DNA of 64,000 nt. Origin: an uncultured Prevotellaceae bacterium. Lineage in GTDB: Bacteria > Bacteroidota > Bacteroidia > Bacteroidales > Bacteroidaceae. The position numbers and the translations under genes were made by a program. The stretch spans positions 1 to 64,000 of the forward strand of contig CAMVJU010000007.1 in the NCBI GenBank assembly GCA_947167935.1, in the 5' to 3' direction. Positions 23,927-33,994 of this stretch are shown in pieces. A model generated the notes under the pieces. It was given only the letters and a program-made list of their open reading frames with translations. It did no database searches and was not told where the DNA came from. Positions within the stretch are counted from its first letter, which is position 1, and every line of letters begins with the position of its first letter.

Positions 23927-25057
23927 CTATTTCAGCAGCTCCTCCAGCTCATCACGATGATGACCGGGCAGGACGATGTGGTGATTACCGATGGGATCGC
24001 TGAGGAAATAATGGGCCTGCATGCGGTCGGACAGCTGGATGACCTGCTGCGTGCGACACATGTTGGGCAGGGCGAGACTCATCACCAAGCGACCTTCGGC
24101 AATAAAGTGGCGCTTCAAATCGCCAGAGACCTTAAACACGGTGACAGGACCTTCCTTCATAAAGCCTCTGACGCCCGTGCCTACGCCCGACTCGAAGTGG
24201 GTGTCCAGCTCATAACGCTCCACCATATTGAGGGGAATGGTGCAATGAGCAAAGAGCAGCTCACCCGTCTCAGGGTTGATGGTGGCAGGATTGGCCAGGA
24301 AGCCGGATACGTCGAACAACGAGCGCACGATGGCCATTGAGAGCATAGCCGGCACATCGCCCTCGCAGCCTGCCACATAGCCGGCAGCGTTGAGGCGAGC
24401 CAAAGGCAGACAGCCCGTATCGTTCAGACGCTCGATGAGTTCGAAGCAGCGCAGCGTGAAGCCCTGCAGCTGGTAGGTCTCGATGATTTTCTGCAGACCG
24501 GCATAGATGCTCTTGTTGGTAGGCAGGTCGTCGAAGAGTTCTTCTATGGAGATGTCGATGAGGTCAATGCCCAGGCACTCTTTCACAATGGCGCGGTCGG
24601 CTTGGCTGGCGATGAGCCAATCGGAGGACTTGCCCACGATGCCATAACGGCTGCCGCTGAGTTTCTGCTTTGCCTCACCAGCCAACTCGAGCAGCTTCAG
24701 ACGATAGTTCACATACTCCTCGTCGCCATGTACAATCTCGCCATAGATATTCTGCTGACGCAGGTAGGACAGGATTTCCATCGAGGCTGCCAGCGAGTTG
24801 CTCTTGCCAGAGGCGAGGAGATAGACAGGACGCGTGCTGCGCTGACGCAGTTCGGGCAGCATGTCCTTGAAAACTCCCTCAGTACCACCCGTACAGATAT
24901 AGATGACATCAAGGGCATGGGTGCCATAGTCAGAGAAGTCGATGCCTTTCAGGTCGTATTCGACACGGAGGGTGCCAAGGAACTCCTTTGCAAGGTTTTC
25001 TACTCGTTTAGGATCGTGCAAATCAGATGCAAGCGTATAGATGGCAATCTTTTTCAT
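23927..25057 (-). CDS. L-fucose/arabinose isomerase-like protein
   Basis: A 376-residue cytoplasmic protein. The plan resembles the fucose isomerase fold: an N-terminal alpha/beta region (IYICTGGTEGVFKDMLPELR) and a C-terminal part (CEGDVPAMLSMAIVRSLFD, FAHCTIPLNM) like the C-terminal domain of fucose/arabinose isomerases, where Glu and His bind metal. It is shorter than true isomerases (about 500-590). Substrate unknown; it is not within a sugar operon but beside the sodium-pump genes. Confidence 0.65.
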   Translation of the reverse strand: MKKIAIYTLASDLHDPKRVENLAKEFLGTLRVEYDLKGIDFSDYGTHALDVIYICTGGTEGVFKDMLPELRQRSTRPVYLLASGKSNSLAASMEILSYLRQQNIYGEIVHGDEEYVNYRLKLLELAGEAKQKLSGSRYGIVGKSSDWLIASQADRAIVKECLGIDLIDISIEELFDDLPTNKSIYAGLQKIIETYQLQGFTLRCFELIERLNDTGCLPLARLNAAGYVAGCEGDVPAMLSMAIVRSLFDVSGFLANPATINPETGELLFAHCTIPLNMVERYELDTHFESGVGTGVRGFMKEGPVTVFKVSGDLKRHFIAEGRLVMSLALPNMCRTQQVIQLSDRMQAHYFLSDPIGNHHIVLPGHHRDELEELLK

Positions 25058-25106
25058 GGTTGTTGGGAACGAGAAATAGTCTATGTTTGTCTATGTTGTC
25101 TATATT

Positions 25107-26267
25107 CTACGACAGGAAACCGAGCAATGCACCTGCTGCCACAGCCGAGCCGATGACGCCAGCTACGTTGGGGCCCATGGCATGCATGAGCAGGAAGTTG
25201 TGGCGGTCGTACTCGAGACCCATGTTGTGACTGATGCGGGCAGCCATAGGCACGGCGCTGACGCCGGCATTGCCGATAAGCGGATTAATCTTCTTGTCCT
25301 TCGGCAGGAAGAGGTTCATCAGCTTGACGAAGCACACACCCGATGCCGAGGCAATAGCGAAGGCAAAGGCGCCGATGGCGAAGATGAACACGGTGTTCAG
25401 CGTGAGGAACTCAGAGGCCTGCGTGGAGCAGCCCACGGTGAGACCCAGCAGCACCACGACGATGTCGTTGAGGGCGTTGCCTGCCGTCTTGGCCAGACGA
25501 GTGGTCTTGCCGCTCTCCTTCAGCAGGTTGCCAAAGAACAGCATACCCAGCAGGGGCAATGCCGAGGGCACGATGAAGGTGGTGATGAGCAGACCTATGA
25601 TGGGAAAGAGGATACGCTCTGTCTGACTGACCTCGCGTCCAGGCTTCATCTTGATGACACGCTCCTTCTTCGTGGTGAGCAGGCGCATGATGGGCGGCTG
25701 GATCAGCGGCACGAGAGCCATGTAAGAGTAGGCACAGACAGCGATGGCTCCCATGAGGTTGGGACTCAGCTTCGAACTGAGGAAGATGGCCGTAGGACCG
25801 TCAGCACCACCGATGATGGCGATGCCTGCTGCCTGGTTGGGCTCGAAGCCAAAGGCCAGGGCTATCATGTAGGCGCCAAATATGCCAAACTGTGCTGCAG
25901 CACCGATGAGCATCAGCTTCGGATTAGCCAGCAGCGCTGAGAAATCCGTCATTGCACCAATGCCGAGGAAGATGAGCGGCGGATACCAGCCCTGCCGTAC
26001 ACCCTGATAGAAGATGTTGAGCACGGAGTTGTCCTCATACAGGCCTATCTCCAAGCCGGCATCGCCTCGGAAAGGAATGTTGCCGAGGATGATGCCCAGC
26101 CCGATGGGCACGAGGAGCAGCGGCTCGAAATCCTTCTTGATAGCAAGATAGATAAAGAGGGCTCCCACCACTATCATGATGATATTCCCTGCCGTAGCAT
26201 TGGCAAAGCCAGTATAGGTAAGGAACTCGTTGAAGTTTTCAGCTATGAAGTCAAACATAATCTTCAA
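25107..26267 (-). CDS. Sodium-pumping decarboxylase beta subunit (OadB/MmdB family)
   Basis: Integral membrane subunit that removes CO2 from carboxybiotin and exports Na+. The 386-residue protein with about 10-11 membrane segments has the conserved IIGGADGPTAIFLSSKL, with the functional Asp, and GNAGVSAVPMAARISHNMG. It is last in a cluster reading OadG-like, biotin carrier, OadB. The substrate (oxaloacetate or methylmalonyl-CoA) cannot be told because the carboxyltransferase subunit is not here. Confidence 0.9.
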   Translation of the reverse strand: MKIMFDFIAENFNEFLTYTGFANATAGNIIMIVVGALFIYLAIKKDFEPLLLVPIGLGIILGNIPFRGDAGLEIGLYEDNSVLNIFYQGVRQGWYPPLIFLGIGAMTDFSALLANPKLMLIGAAAQFGIFGAYMIALAFGFEPNQAAGIAIIGGADGPTAIFLSSKLSPNLMGAIAVCAYSYMALVPLIQPPIMRLLTTKKERVIKMKPGREVSQTERILFPIIGLLITTFIVPSALPLLGMLFFGNLLKESGKTTRLAKTAGNALNDIVVVLLGLTVGCSTQASEFLTLNTVFIFAIGAFAFAIASASGVCFVKLMNLFLPKDKKINPLIGNAGVSAVPMAARISHNMGLEYDRHNFLLMHAMGPNVAGVIGSAVAAGALLGFLS

Positions 26268-26281
26268 TTTTCATGGTTCAA

Positions 26282-26770
26282 TTAGCCGATAGTTATTAGC
26301 ACGGCACCCTCCATAACGGTGTCGCCCTGCTTGACTAAGACGGATGTCACTTGTCCGGCATATTCCGACTCGATGTTGTTCTGCATCTTCATGGCCTCGA
26401 GCACCAAGACGGTGTCGCCCACGTTGACCTGCTGGCCAACCTGAACCTTCACGTCGATGACCGTGCCGGGCAGCGGAGCCTTCAGCGCATTGCCGGCTCC
26501 AGCGGGAGCAGCAGGCTGTGCGGCAGGCTGAGGAGCAGGCTTGGCGGCAGGTGCTGCGGCTGGAGCAGCAGCTGGAGCAGCAGCGGGAGCCACCACCGGC
26601 GACTGAACCCTTGCAGCAGCCAAGGCGGGATGCTTGGCGGCATTGATGGGTTTCTGCATCTCTATCTCGAAGGGAATGCCGTTGACATTGACCTTAGCTA
26701 TCTTTCCTTCTACTTGGGCGATTTCTACCTCGTAGTCAACGCCATTAACTTTATATTGATATGCTTTCAT
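26282..26770 (-). CDS. Biotin carboxyl carrier subunit of the sodium-pumping decarboxylase
   Basis: 162 residues: an N-terminal start (MKAYQYKVNGVDYEVE) as in OadA/BCCP proteins, a flexible linker of Ala and Pro (about 65-95), and a C-terminal biotinyl domain with the biotinylation Lys in LEAMKMQNN and the typical GDTVMEGAVLITIG end. It shuttles the carboxyl group to the beta subunit, which is encoded 14 bp downstream. Confidence 0.92.
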   Translation of the reverse strand: MKAYQYKVNGVDYEVEIAQVEGKIAKVNVNGIPFEIEMQKPINAAKHPALAAARVQSPVVAPAAAPAAAPAAAPAAKPAPQPAAQPAAPAGAGNALKAPLPGTVIDVKVQVGQQVNVGDTVLVLEAMKMQNNIESEYAGQVTSVLVKQGDTVMEGAVLITIG

Positions 26771-26833
26771 TGTTTTGGAACTATTGGGACTTATGAGACT
26801 TATAGGACTAATAGGACTTATGGGATAATAAAA

Positions 26834-27862
26834 TTAATGCAACTCGGGGGTTGTGGGAATAGTAGGAGCATTGTGGTCGGAAGGACGGAACGGATCGTGC
26901 CAGTGGGTCATCTGACTGTACTCGTCGTCCCAACCAGTATCCTTCGACTTGATGGTGATAACACCACTTTCCACATCGTGGATATCGTCCTCGTATTGCC
27001 GCAGGGCCAAGCCAATGACGGCCATGTAGACCTCCATGTCGATTCCCTTCTTCTCAAGACCATCTTGCATGATATTACCCGTCTTTCGAGCCATCTCAAC
27101 GGTCTTCTCCACCGTCTTGGTGATGGGCTTGATGGGCTGTGTGTTGGCCACCTTCTTCGCCGTGTCAATATGGCGCATCACAATACCGAAGACAGTAAAG
27201 AACAGCCACAGCAGCGCCAGGCAGAGGAATACGATGCCCATAGCCATGATGGCCATCGCAAAGCCGTGAGGGTCGCGCTCCTTGAACTTGTCTACGCCTG
27301 TCTGCTTCTTCTCTACAGCAGCATTCTCGATGCCAGGCGTCACCTGCTGCGGTTCCTTCACCACCCAGGTCTTGCCGTCAAGACGGGCATAAGAGCAGTC
27401 AGCCTTCAGGGCAGGAACGCTGACAGAGTCGATGAGTTCTACGCCGTTGCCGTTGTAGAGTGCCACCCATACGGCACCTGAGTCAGGCACCTGCACACTG
27501 AGGTGCAGCTTGCCCTGGGCAGGGTTGCTGTTGCAGAAGAGCACCAGATGCTGGCGAGCTCCGAGACTGGTACGCTCCTCGCCGCTGGGAATCATACTCA
27601 TCAGTTTGATGCGGTCAGGGGCGCTCAGGGTCTCGTCCAACACCTTTCTGTTGGTGGTGATGAACATGCCACGCACGTTGTAGGTGGTGTAAGACGTGTT
27701 CTCCAGCTCTATCCAAGCCTCACGCTGACCAAACTCATCCACAATGCTTGAAGCGTTATCGGTGAGCACCTCGCTGATGACGATGTTCTTGGCTCCCTGG
27801 CCCATCATCGTCTGCGAGGCTGTCAGCAGCAACGCTACAATCAGTAGTTTGATGTGATTCAT
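26834..27862 (-). CDS. OadG-family subunit fused to a lamin-tail-like domain
   Basis: A 342-residue membrane protein. A signal peptide (LLIVALLLTASQTMMGQ) and residues 25-165 look like a lamin-tail domain (KNIVISEVLTDN...WIELENTS). A transmembrane segment at about 203-225 (MAIMAMGIVFLCLALLWLFF) is followed by a cytoplasmic part with an OadG-type pattern (FGIVMRHID). OadG helps assemble the decarboxylase pump; the extra outer domain is a Bacteroidales feature of unknown role. It is first of the three pump genes, with gaps of 63 and 14 bp downstream. Confidence 0.8.
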   Translation of the reverse strand: MNHIKLLIVALLLTASQTMMGQGAKNIVISEVLTDNASSIVDEFGQREAWIELENTSYTTYNVRGMFITTNRKVLDETLSAPDRIKLMSMIPSGEERTSLGARQHLVLFCNSNPAQGKLHLSVQVPDSGAVWVALYNGNGVELIDSVSVPALKADCSYARLDGKTWVVKEPQQVTPGIENAAVEKKQTGVDKFKERDPHGFAMAIMAMGIVFLCLALLWLFFTVFGIVMRHIDTAKKVANTQPIKPITKTVEKTVEMARKTGNIMQDGLEKKGIDMEVYMAVIGLALRQYEDDIHDVESGVITIKSKDTGWDDEYSQMTHWHDPFRPSDHNAPTIPTTPELH

Positions 27863-27894
27863 TATTGTTACGTTATTATATAATAAGATGTATA

Positions 27895-29577
27895 CTATTG
27901 ACAGAAGAAGAGCACAACAAGCTGTGCCGTCAGGATGCGCAGGAACATCGACAACGGATAAACCGTCGAGTAGCCCACGGCAGGGGCCTCCTTCGAGCAG
28001 ATGCTGTTGCTATAGGCCAAAGCAGGAGGATCGGTATAGGCACCAGAAACCATACCTGCAATGGTGAAGTAGTTAAATTTGAACTTCATGCGTGCGATGG
28101 GCCCCACAATCAGGATAGGTATGATCGTGATGAGAAAGCCTGCCAATACATAGAGCAGACCATCACCCTCCACCACCGTATTGTAGAATCCAGCGCCAGC
28201 CTTGATACCCACAGACGCAAGGAAGAGCACGAGGCCTATCTCACGCAGCATCATGTTAGCCGACGTAGTGGTATAGGTAACGAGTTTGATCTTATAGCCA
28301 TAGCGTCCGATGAGGATAGCGATAATCAGCGGTCCGCCTGCGATACCCAGCTTCAGAGGCACAGGCATACCAGGAATGGCAATAGGCAGCGAGCCGAATA
28401 CGATGCCGAGGATAATGCCCACGAAGATGGTGGCAATGTTGGGCGCGTCAAGACGCTTGATACTATTGCCCATCTTGTTGGCCACACGATCGACAGCGTC
28501 CTCAGGGCCTACCACCATGATACGGTCGCCCACCTGCAAAGGCAGCGACGGCGAGGCAAACAGCTCCATTCCGTGACGAGTGACACGAGTGACATTCACA
28601 CCATAGACGCTGCTGAAATGCATCTGTCCGAAAGACTTGCCGTTGATGCTGGGATTGGTCACAAGGATGCGCTTCGACACCAACGGCTGATCCTGCTGCT
28701 CAAAGTCGATGTCGAGCTTCGGGCCGATGAAAGCCATAATGGCCTCCTGGTCGGCTTCAGCACAGACGATGAGCATCTGGTCGCCCAGATGGAACACGGT
28801 GTTGCGATTAGGAATAGACAGCTCGCCCTCATGCACAAGACGGGAAACCACGAAGTCACGATTCAGGAAGTCGTGCACCTGGAGCAGCGTCTTGCCCTCG
28901 AGGTATTTGTTCGTCACCTCAAGGTGCATCTTGTAGGGCTTCTGCGTAGCTTTCGCACCCTCCATCGCCGTCAGCTGTTCCTCTTCCTTCTCCAACTTTA
29001 TCTTGCAGATGGTACGAATGAGGATGATGGCGCCGATGATGCCCAGCACGCCTAAGGGATAGGCGCAAGCATAGGCAGAAGCAATCTGCGGAGCGTTGTC
29101 GCCATAGACAGAGCCTAATGCCTCATTGGCAGCACCAAGACCAGGCGTATTGGTCACAGCTCCGTAGAGCGTACCCACCATCATGGGCAGCGAAGCGCTA
29201 TCTTTGGTGTCGAAGAAAACGAAGAAGCAGCCGAACATCACCAGGATGTTCAACACAATCATCGTGGCAGCCAAACCGTTGAGCTTGACGCCAGCCGTTC
29301 CAAAACTCTCAAAGAAGCCTGGACCCACCTGCAAGCCTATCATAAAGACAAAGAGGATAAGCCCAAAGTCCTGTACGAAGGTTAGGATGTCGACAGGTGC
29401 CGTAAAGCCGATATGTCCGGCTACGATACCTGCGAAGAGCACGAAGGTGACGCCCAGCGACACGCCGCCTACCTTGATCTTGCCCAGGTAGACGCCAATA
29501 GCGATGACGACGGCATATAGCAGGGCTATGTGCGCCACCGACTCATTATTCGTGAAGAGTTGAACGAGCCACTCCAT
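27895..29577 (-). CDS. YidE/AspT-type putative transporter
   Basis: A 560-residue membrane protein in the AspT (aspartate:alanine exchanger) superfamily. An N-terminal block of about five membrane helices (1-185) and a C-terminal block of about six (380-560) are duplicated permease domains, each with a GAVTNTPGL or [10 protein letters not shown] signature. Between them are two TrkA-C (RCK-C) domains at about 205-290 and 295-375 that may bind a nucleotide or ion. Substrate unknown; dicarboxylate or amino acid is plausible given the neighbouring decarboxylase genes. It starts 3 bp after valS ends. Confidence 0.85.
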   Translation of the reverse strand: MEWLVQLFTNNESVAHIALLYAVVIAIGVYLGKIKVGGVSLGVTFVLFAGIVAGHIGFTAPVDILTFVQDFGLILFVFMIGLQVGPGFFESFGTAGVKLNGLAATMIVLNILVMFGCFFVFFDTKDSASLPMMVGTLYGAVTNTPGLGAANEALGSVYGDNAPQIASAYACAYPLGVLGIIGAIILIRTICKIKLEKEEEQLTAMEGAKATQKPYKMHLEVTNKYLEGKTLLQVHDFLNRDFVVSRLVHEGELSIPNRNTVFHLGDQMLIVCAEADQEAIMAFIGPKLDIDFEQQDQPLVSKRILVTNPSINGKSFGQMHFSSVYGVNVTRVTRHGMELFASPSLPLQVGDRIMVVGPEDAVDRVANKMGNSIKRLDAPNIATIFVGIILGIVFGSLPIAIPGMPVPLKLGIAGGPLIIAILIGRYGYKIKLVTYTTTSANMMLREIGLVLFLASVGIKAGAGFYNTVVEGDGLLYVLAGFLITIIPILIVGPIARMKFKFNYFTIAGMVSGAYTDPPALAYSNSICSKEAPAVGYSTVYPLSMFLRILTAQLVVLFFCQ

Positions 29578-29580
29578 AGA

Positions 29581-32301
29581 TTATTTGTTAAGAGCTGCGA
29601 TACTCTGTTTCAATGCTGCGATCTTCTCCTCGGCGTCGCTCTGCTTCTTGCGCTCCATAGCCACGACGGCCTCAGGAGCATTCTGCACAAAGCGCTCGTT
29701 AGATAGCTTTTTCATTACACCAGCGAGGAAGCCTTCAAGATGCTGCAGCTGGGCCTCCATTTTCTCAATCTCAGCCTTGACATCGATGAGACTGCCCAGA
29801 GGAACGGCGAACTCGTCGGTATCCACCATGAAGGTGCTGGCCATCGAGTCCTTTGTGTCCACCACGCTGATAGTCTTAACATTGGCCATCTTCTGGATGA
29901 TGTCATTGTATGTCTCGTAGCGGTTCTGGCCGACACATTGCAATTCCATCTGCTCTTTGGGAGCGATATTCTTCTGACTGCGGACGGTGCGAACGCCAGA
30001 AACAACCTGCTTCACCTGCTCGATGTCGGCGATAAGACGCTTTTCCTCAGCAGACAAAGCACTAAGCACCAATTCGTCGCGCATGATGCTCTCACCCGGC
30101 TTGCGGTCGTAGAGAGCCTGCCACAATTCCTCAGTAATGAAAGGCATGAAAGGATGCAGCATCTTCAGCAAGGTCTCGAAGAAACGCAGCGTGGCGTCGT
30201 AGGTCTCGCTATCGATGGGCTGCTGCTTGCCATCAACATAGGCTGGCTTCACCATCTCCAGATACCACTGAGAGAACTCGTCCCAGAAGAGCTTATAAAC
30301 TGTCATCAGGGCGTCGTTGATACGATACTTCGAGAAGTGATCCTTCAGCTCCTCGTTAGCCTCTTTCAGCTTGGCCTCCATCCAGGCGACGGCAGCCTTG
30401 TTGGCAGGAGAACTGCCAACCGCACTATCAGCCACCTGCCAGCCCTTCACCAGGCGGAAGGCATTCCAAATCTTGTTATTGAAGTTGCGGCCCTGCTCAC
30501 AAAGTGCCTCATCGAAGAGGATGTCGTTACCTGCAGGAGCAGAGAGCATCATACCCATGCGCACGCCGTCGGCACCGTATTTGTCGATGAGTTCCAGCGG
30601 ATCAGGGCTATTGCCCAGGCTCTTCGACATCTTGCGTCCCAGCTTGTCGCGAACGATACCCGTGAAGTAGACGTTCTTGAAGGGGAACTTACCCATATAC
30701 TCCTCACCAGCCATAATCATGCGGGCCACCCAGAAGAAGATGATATCAGGAGCAGTCACGAGATCGCTGGTGGGATAGTAATAGTTGATTTCCTCATTGC
30801 CAGGATTGCGGATGCCATCGAAGAGCGAAACAGGCCAGAGCCAGCTGGAGAACCATGTATCAAGAGCATCCTCGTCCTGACGCAAGTCACTCAGCTGCAA
30901 GTTGGCGTTGCCGCTTTCCTTGCGGGCCAGCTCAAGGGCTTCCTCAGCAGTCTCGGCCACAACGAATTTCTCCTCGTCGTAGTAATATGCAGGGATTCTG
31001 TGACCCCACCACAGCTGGCGGCTGATGCACCAGTCCTGAATGTTCTCCAACCAGTTCTTGTAGGTGTTGACGTACTTCTGAGGATAGAAATGCATCTCGC
31101 CCTCCATCACAGGCTTCAGGGCTATCTCTGCGAAATGGCCCATCTTGAGGAACCACTGCAGCGAGAGACGCGGCTCGATGGCCGTGTCAGGATTGCGCTC
31201 TGAGTAACCCACCTTGTTCGTGTAGTCCTCAATCTTCTCCATCAAACCGGCTGCCTGCAGATCCTTCACAATCTGCTTGCGGCAGTCCATACGATCCATA
31301 CCCACATAAATGGGTGACTGCTCAGAGATAGTGCCGTCAGGATTGAAGATGTCAATGGTCTCAAGGTTGTGGGTCTTGCCCAGCATGTAGTCGTTGGTGT
31401 CGTGAGCAGGCGTCACCTTCAGACAGCCCGTACCAAACTCGATGTCTACGTAGCGGTCCTCGATGACAGGAATCACACGATTCACCAGAGGAACGATGAC
31501 CTTACGGCCTTTCAGCCACTGGTTCTTCGGATCCTTGGGGTTAATACACATGGCGGTATCGCCCATGATGGTCTCAGGACGCGTGGTGGCCACCACAGCA
31601 TAGTAACCCTTCTCATCCTTGTGAATGATATTGCCCTCTGTGCCGTCTGTTGCGATGGCATCGCGACAAACAGAACCGTCGGCATTGGCCACGTAATATT
31701 TCAGGTGGAACAGATGGCTCTTCTCCTCCTTGTAGACCACCTCCTCAGTAGAAAGGGCTGTGAGGGCTTTCGGATCCCAGTTCACCATGCGCAGGCCGCG
31801 ATAGATGTAGCCCTTGCGATAGAGGTCGACGAAAACTTTAATCACGCTTTCACTACGCACTTCATCCATCGTGAAGGCAGTACGGTCCCAGTCGCACGAG
31901 GCACCCAGACGGCGCAGCTGCTTCAGAATGATGCCACCATGCTCGTGCGTCCAGTCCCAAGCGTGTTCCAAGAACTGGTCACGCGTCAGTTCACGCTTCT
32001 TGATGCCCTCGGCGGCAAGTTTCTTCACCACCTTGGCCTCAGTAGCGATAGAGGCATGATCGGTGCCAGGCACCCAGCAGGCGTTCTTGCCCTCCATACG
32101 GGCACGACGCACCAGGATGTCCTGAATCGTGTTGTTGAGCATATGCCCCATGTGAAGCACACCCGTCACGTTGGGTGGCGGAATAACAATTGTATAGGGT
32201 TCCCTACTGTCAGGCTTGCTTGCAAAAAGTTTGTTGTCAAGCCAATACTGATACCACTTACCCTCGACTTCGCGAGGGTCGTATTTGCTACCAATTTCCA
32301 T
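29581..32301 (-). CDS. valS: Valyl-tRNA synthetase
   Basis: Charges tRNA-Val; class I enzyme of 906 residues, normal length. The HIGH motif reads HMGH at residues 50-53 ([14 protein letters not shown]), the KMSKS motif is in [11 protein letters not shown], and the editing domain contains [12 protein letters not shown]. The C-terminal coiled-coil arm ([18 protein letters not shown] ... ALNK) is present. TAACTTTG at 32339-32332 is the likely -7 box. Confidence 0.97.
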   Translation of the reverse strand: MEIGSKYDPREVEGKWYQYWLDNKLFASKPDSREPYTIVIPPPNVTGVLHMGHMLNNTIQDILVRRARMEGKNACWVPGTDHASIATEAKVVKKLAAEGIKKRELTRDQFLEHAWDWTHEHGGIILKQLRRLGASCDWDRTAFTMDEVRSESVIKVFVDLYRKGYIYRGLRMVNWDPKALTALSTEEVVYKEEKSHLFHLKYYVANADGSVCRDAIATDGTEGNIIHKDEKGYYAVVATTRPETIMGDTAMCINPKDPKNQWLKGRKVIVPLVNRVIPVIEDRYVDIEFGTGCLKVTPAHDTNDYMLGKTHNLETIDIFNPDGTISEQSPIYVGMDRMDCRKQIVKDLQAAGLMEKIEDYTNKVGYSERNPDTAIEPRLSLQWFLKMGHFAEIALKPVMEGEMHFYPQKYVNTYKNWLENIQDWCISRQLWWGHRIPAYYYDEEKFVVAETAEEALELARKESGNANLQLSDLRQDEDALDTWFSSWLWPVSLFDGIRNPGNEEINYYYPTSDLVTAPDIIFFWVARMIMAGEEYMGKFPFKNVYFTGIVRDKLGRKMSKSLGNSPDPLELIDKYGADGVRMGMMLSAPAGNDILFDEALCEQGRNFNNKIWNAFRLVKGWQVADSAVGSSPANKAAVAWMEAKLKEANEELKDHFSKYRINDALMTVYKLFWDEFSQWYLEMVKPAYVDGKQQPIDSETYDATLRFFETLLKMLHPFMPFITEELWQALYDRKPGESIMRDELVLSALSAEEKRLIADIEQVKQVVSGVRTVRSQKNIAPKEQMELQCVGQNRYETYNDIIQKMANVKTISVVDTKDSMASTFMVDTDEFAVPLGSLIDVKAEIEKMEAQLQHLEGFLAGVMKKLSNERFVQNAPEAVVAMERKKQSDAEEKIAALKQSIAALNK

Positions 32302-32331
32302 AAATAAAAAAAGCTTTCTCTATTTGGGGTG

Positions 32332-32339
32332 CAAAGTTA
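32332..32339 (-). promoter_or_regulatory. -7 box of valS
   Basis: Minus-strand TAACTTTG fits TAnnTTTG and lies about 30 bp before the valS ATG. No TTTG box is seen at ideal spacing. Confidence 0.5.
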
Positions 32340-32425
32340 CGAAAAAAAGTGAAAAGCAAAAAGTGAAAAGTGAAGAATTTACTGCCACTTTTGATTTTTT
32401 TACTTTTCAAGTGTAATAAGGGCGC

Positions 32426-33979
32426 TCAGGCGTTGGATTTCATCCATTCAGCGCACATTTCTGCACAGCGTTCTCCGTCGACGCCAGCAGAGACAATGCC
32501 ACCAGCATAGCCGGCACCCTCGCCGCAAGGGAAAAGGCCCTGCAGACGGACGTGCAGCAATGTGTCGTTGTCGCGAATAATGCGCACAGGCGACGAAGTG
32601 CGTGTCTCTATAGCAATCATCACAGCCTCGTTGGTCAGGAAACCATGTGCCTGACGGCCAAACACCTTGAATCCCTGCTGCAGTCTCGAAGAGATGGGCT
32701 TGGGCAGCCAGAAGTGCAAGGGCGAAGAGACGAGACCTGGTGCGTATGAAGAGCGAGGCAGATCATAGCTCAGCTTACCGTTTACGAAATCGGCCATACG
32801 CTGTGCTGGTGCCGTCTGTTTCATATTGGCCTGCTGCCAACACATCCGTTCCAGCTCTTCCTGATAGCGCAGCACACGCAGCACGTCGTCGCCCTCGACA
32901 TCTTCAGGCCGCAACTCAACCACCATGCCTGAGTTGCTCCATTGCGTGCCACGACTGGCAGGACTCATGCCGTTCACAACGACCTGTTCAGGACCTGTGG
33001 CAGCAGGAATGACAAAGCCGCCAGGACACATGCAGAAAGAATAGACGCCACGCCCGTCAACCTGCGTCACAAAACTGTACTCGGCAGCAGGTAGCCACTG
33101 ACCCCTACCCTCCTTCCTGTGATACTGTATCTGATCGATGAGCTTTGAGGGATGTTCCAATCGCACGCCTACTGCAATGCCCTTTGCTTCAAGTTCAATT
33201 TTCTCTTGATCAAAATATCTGTAAACGTCTCTGGCAGAGTGACCTGTAGCAAGTATTACAGAACCTTTAAACTCTTTATTTTCTGCAACACAACCAACCA
33301 CTTTATTGCCATCAAGAAGCAAACGTGTCATCTTGGTCTGGAAATGCACCTCGCCGCCACATCTTATAATAGTGTTGCGCATGGCCTCGATGACCTGCGG
33401 CAGGCGATCGGTGCCGATATGGGGATGTGCGTCGGCAAGGATGGCCGTAGAGGCTCCATGCTGGCAGAACACATTGAGAATCTTCTCGATGTTGCCTCGT
33501 TTCTTCGAACGGGTGTATAGCTTGCCGTCGGAGTAGGCTCCTGCCCCACCCTCGCCAAAGCAATAGTTGCTCTCGCCGTCTACCTGCTGTGTACGGGCGA
33601 TAGCTGCCAGATCCTTCTTGCGTTCATGTACGTCCTTACCACGCTCCAGAACGATGGGCCTCAATCCCAGCTCAATGAGACGGAGCGCAGCAAAGAGTCC
33701 ACCAGGCCCGGCCCCCACAACGATGACCTGCGGCTTGTCGGAAACGTCAGGATAGTCGGTATGCACATATTCATCATCCGTAGGCTGCTCGTTGATGTAG
33801 AGGCGCACCTTCAGATTGACAAAGATGGTGCGCTGACGGGCATCGATAGAGCGTTTCAAAACGCGGATGCCCTTCAGCGCACTTATTGCAAGCCCTTTCT
33901 CGTCAGCCACATACTGGCGTAAAAGAGCCGTGTCAGCTGCCACTTCAGGCAGCACGCGAAGTTGTATTTCCTGTATCAA
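32426..33979 (-). CDS. FAD-dependent dehydrogenase, unknown substrate
   Basis: A 517-residue flavoprotein. A small N-terminal domain (1-90) is followed by a dinucleotide-binding VVGAGPGGLFAALRLIELG with an Asp/Glu-ended strand (VLERG). FGEGGAGAYSDGKLYTR and the C-terminal FPCGEGAGYAGGIVSAGVDG bind FAD in this family. Such proteins are common in gut bacteria and annotated only as FAD-dependent oxidoreductases. It lies between proS and valS on the same strand, 15 bp behind proS. Confidence 0.85.
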   Translation of the reverse strand: MIQEIQLRVLPEVAADTALLRQYVADEKGLAISALKGIRVLKRSIDARQRTIFVNLKVRLYINEQPTDDEYVHTDYPDVSDKPQVIVVGAGPGGLFAALRLIELGLRPIVLERGKDVHERKKDLAAIARTQQVDGESNYCFGEGGAGAYSDGKLYTRSKKRGNIEKILNVFCQHGASTAILADAHPHIGTDRLPQVIEAMRNTIIRCGGEVHFQTKMTRLLLDGNKVVGCVAENKEFKGSVILATGHSARDVYRYFDQEKIELEAKGIAVGVRLEHPSKLIDQIQYHRKEGRGQWLPAAEYSFVTQVDGRGVYSFCMCPGGFVIPAATGPEQVVVNGMSPASRGTQWSNSGMVVELRPEDVEGDDVLRVLRYQEELERMCWQQANMKQTAPAQRMADFVNGKLSYDLPRSSYAPGLVSSPLHFWLPKPISSRLQQGFKVFGRQAHGFLTNEAVMIAIETRTSSPVRIIRDNDTLLHVRLQGLFPCGEGAGYAGGIVSAGVDGERCAEMCAEWMKSNA

Positions 33980-33994
33980 TTCTATAGAAGAGGC

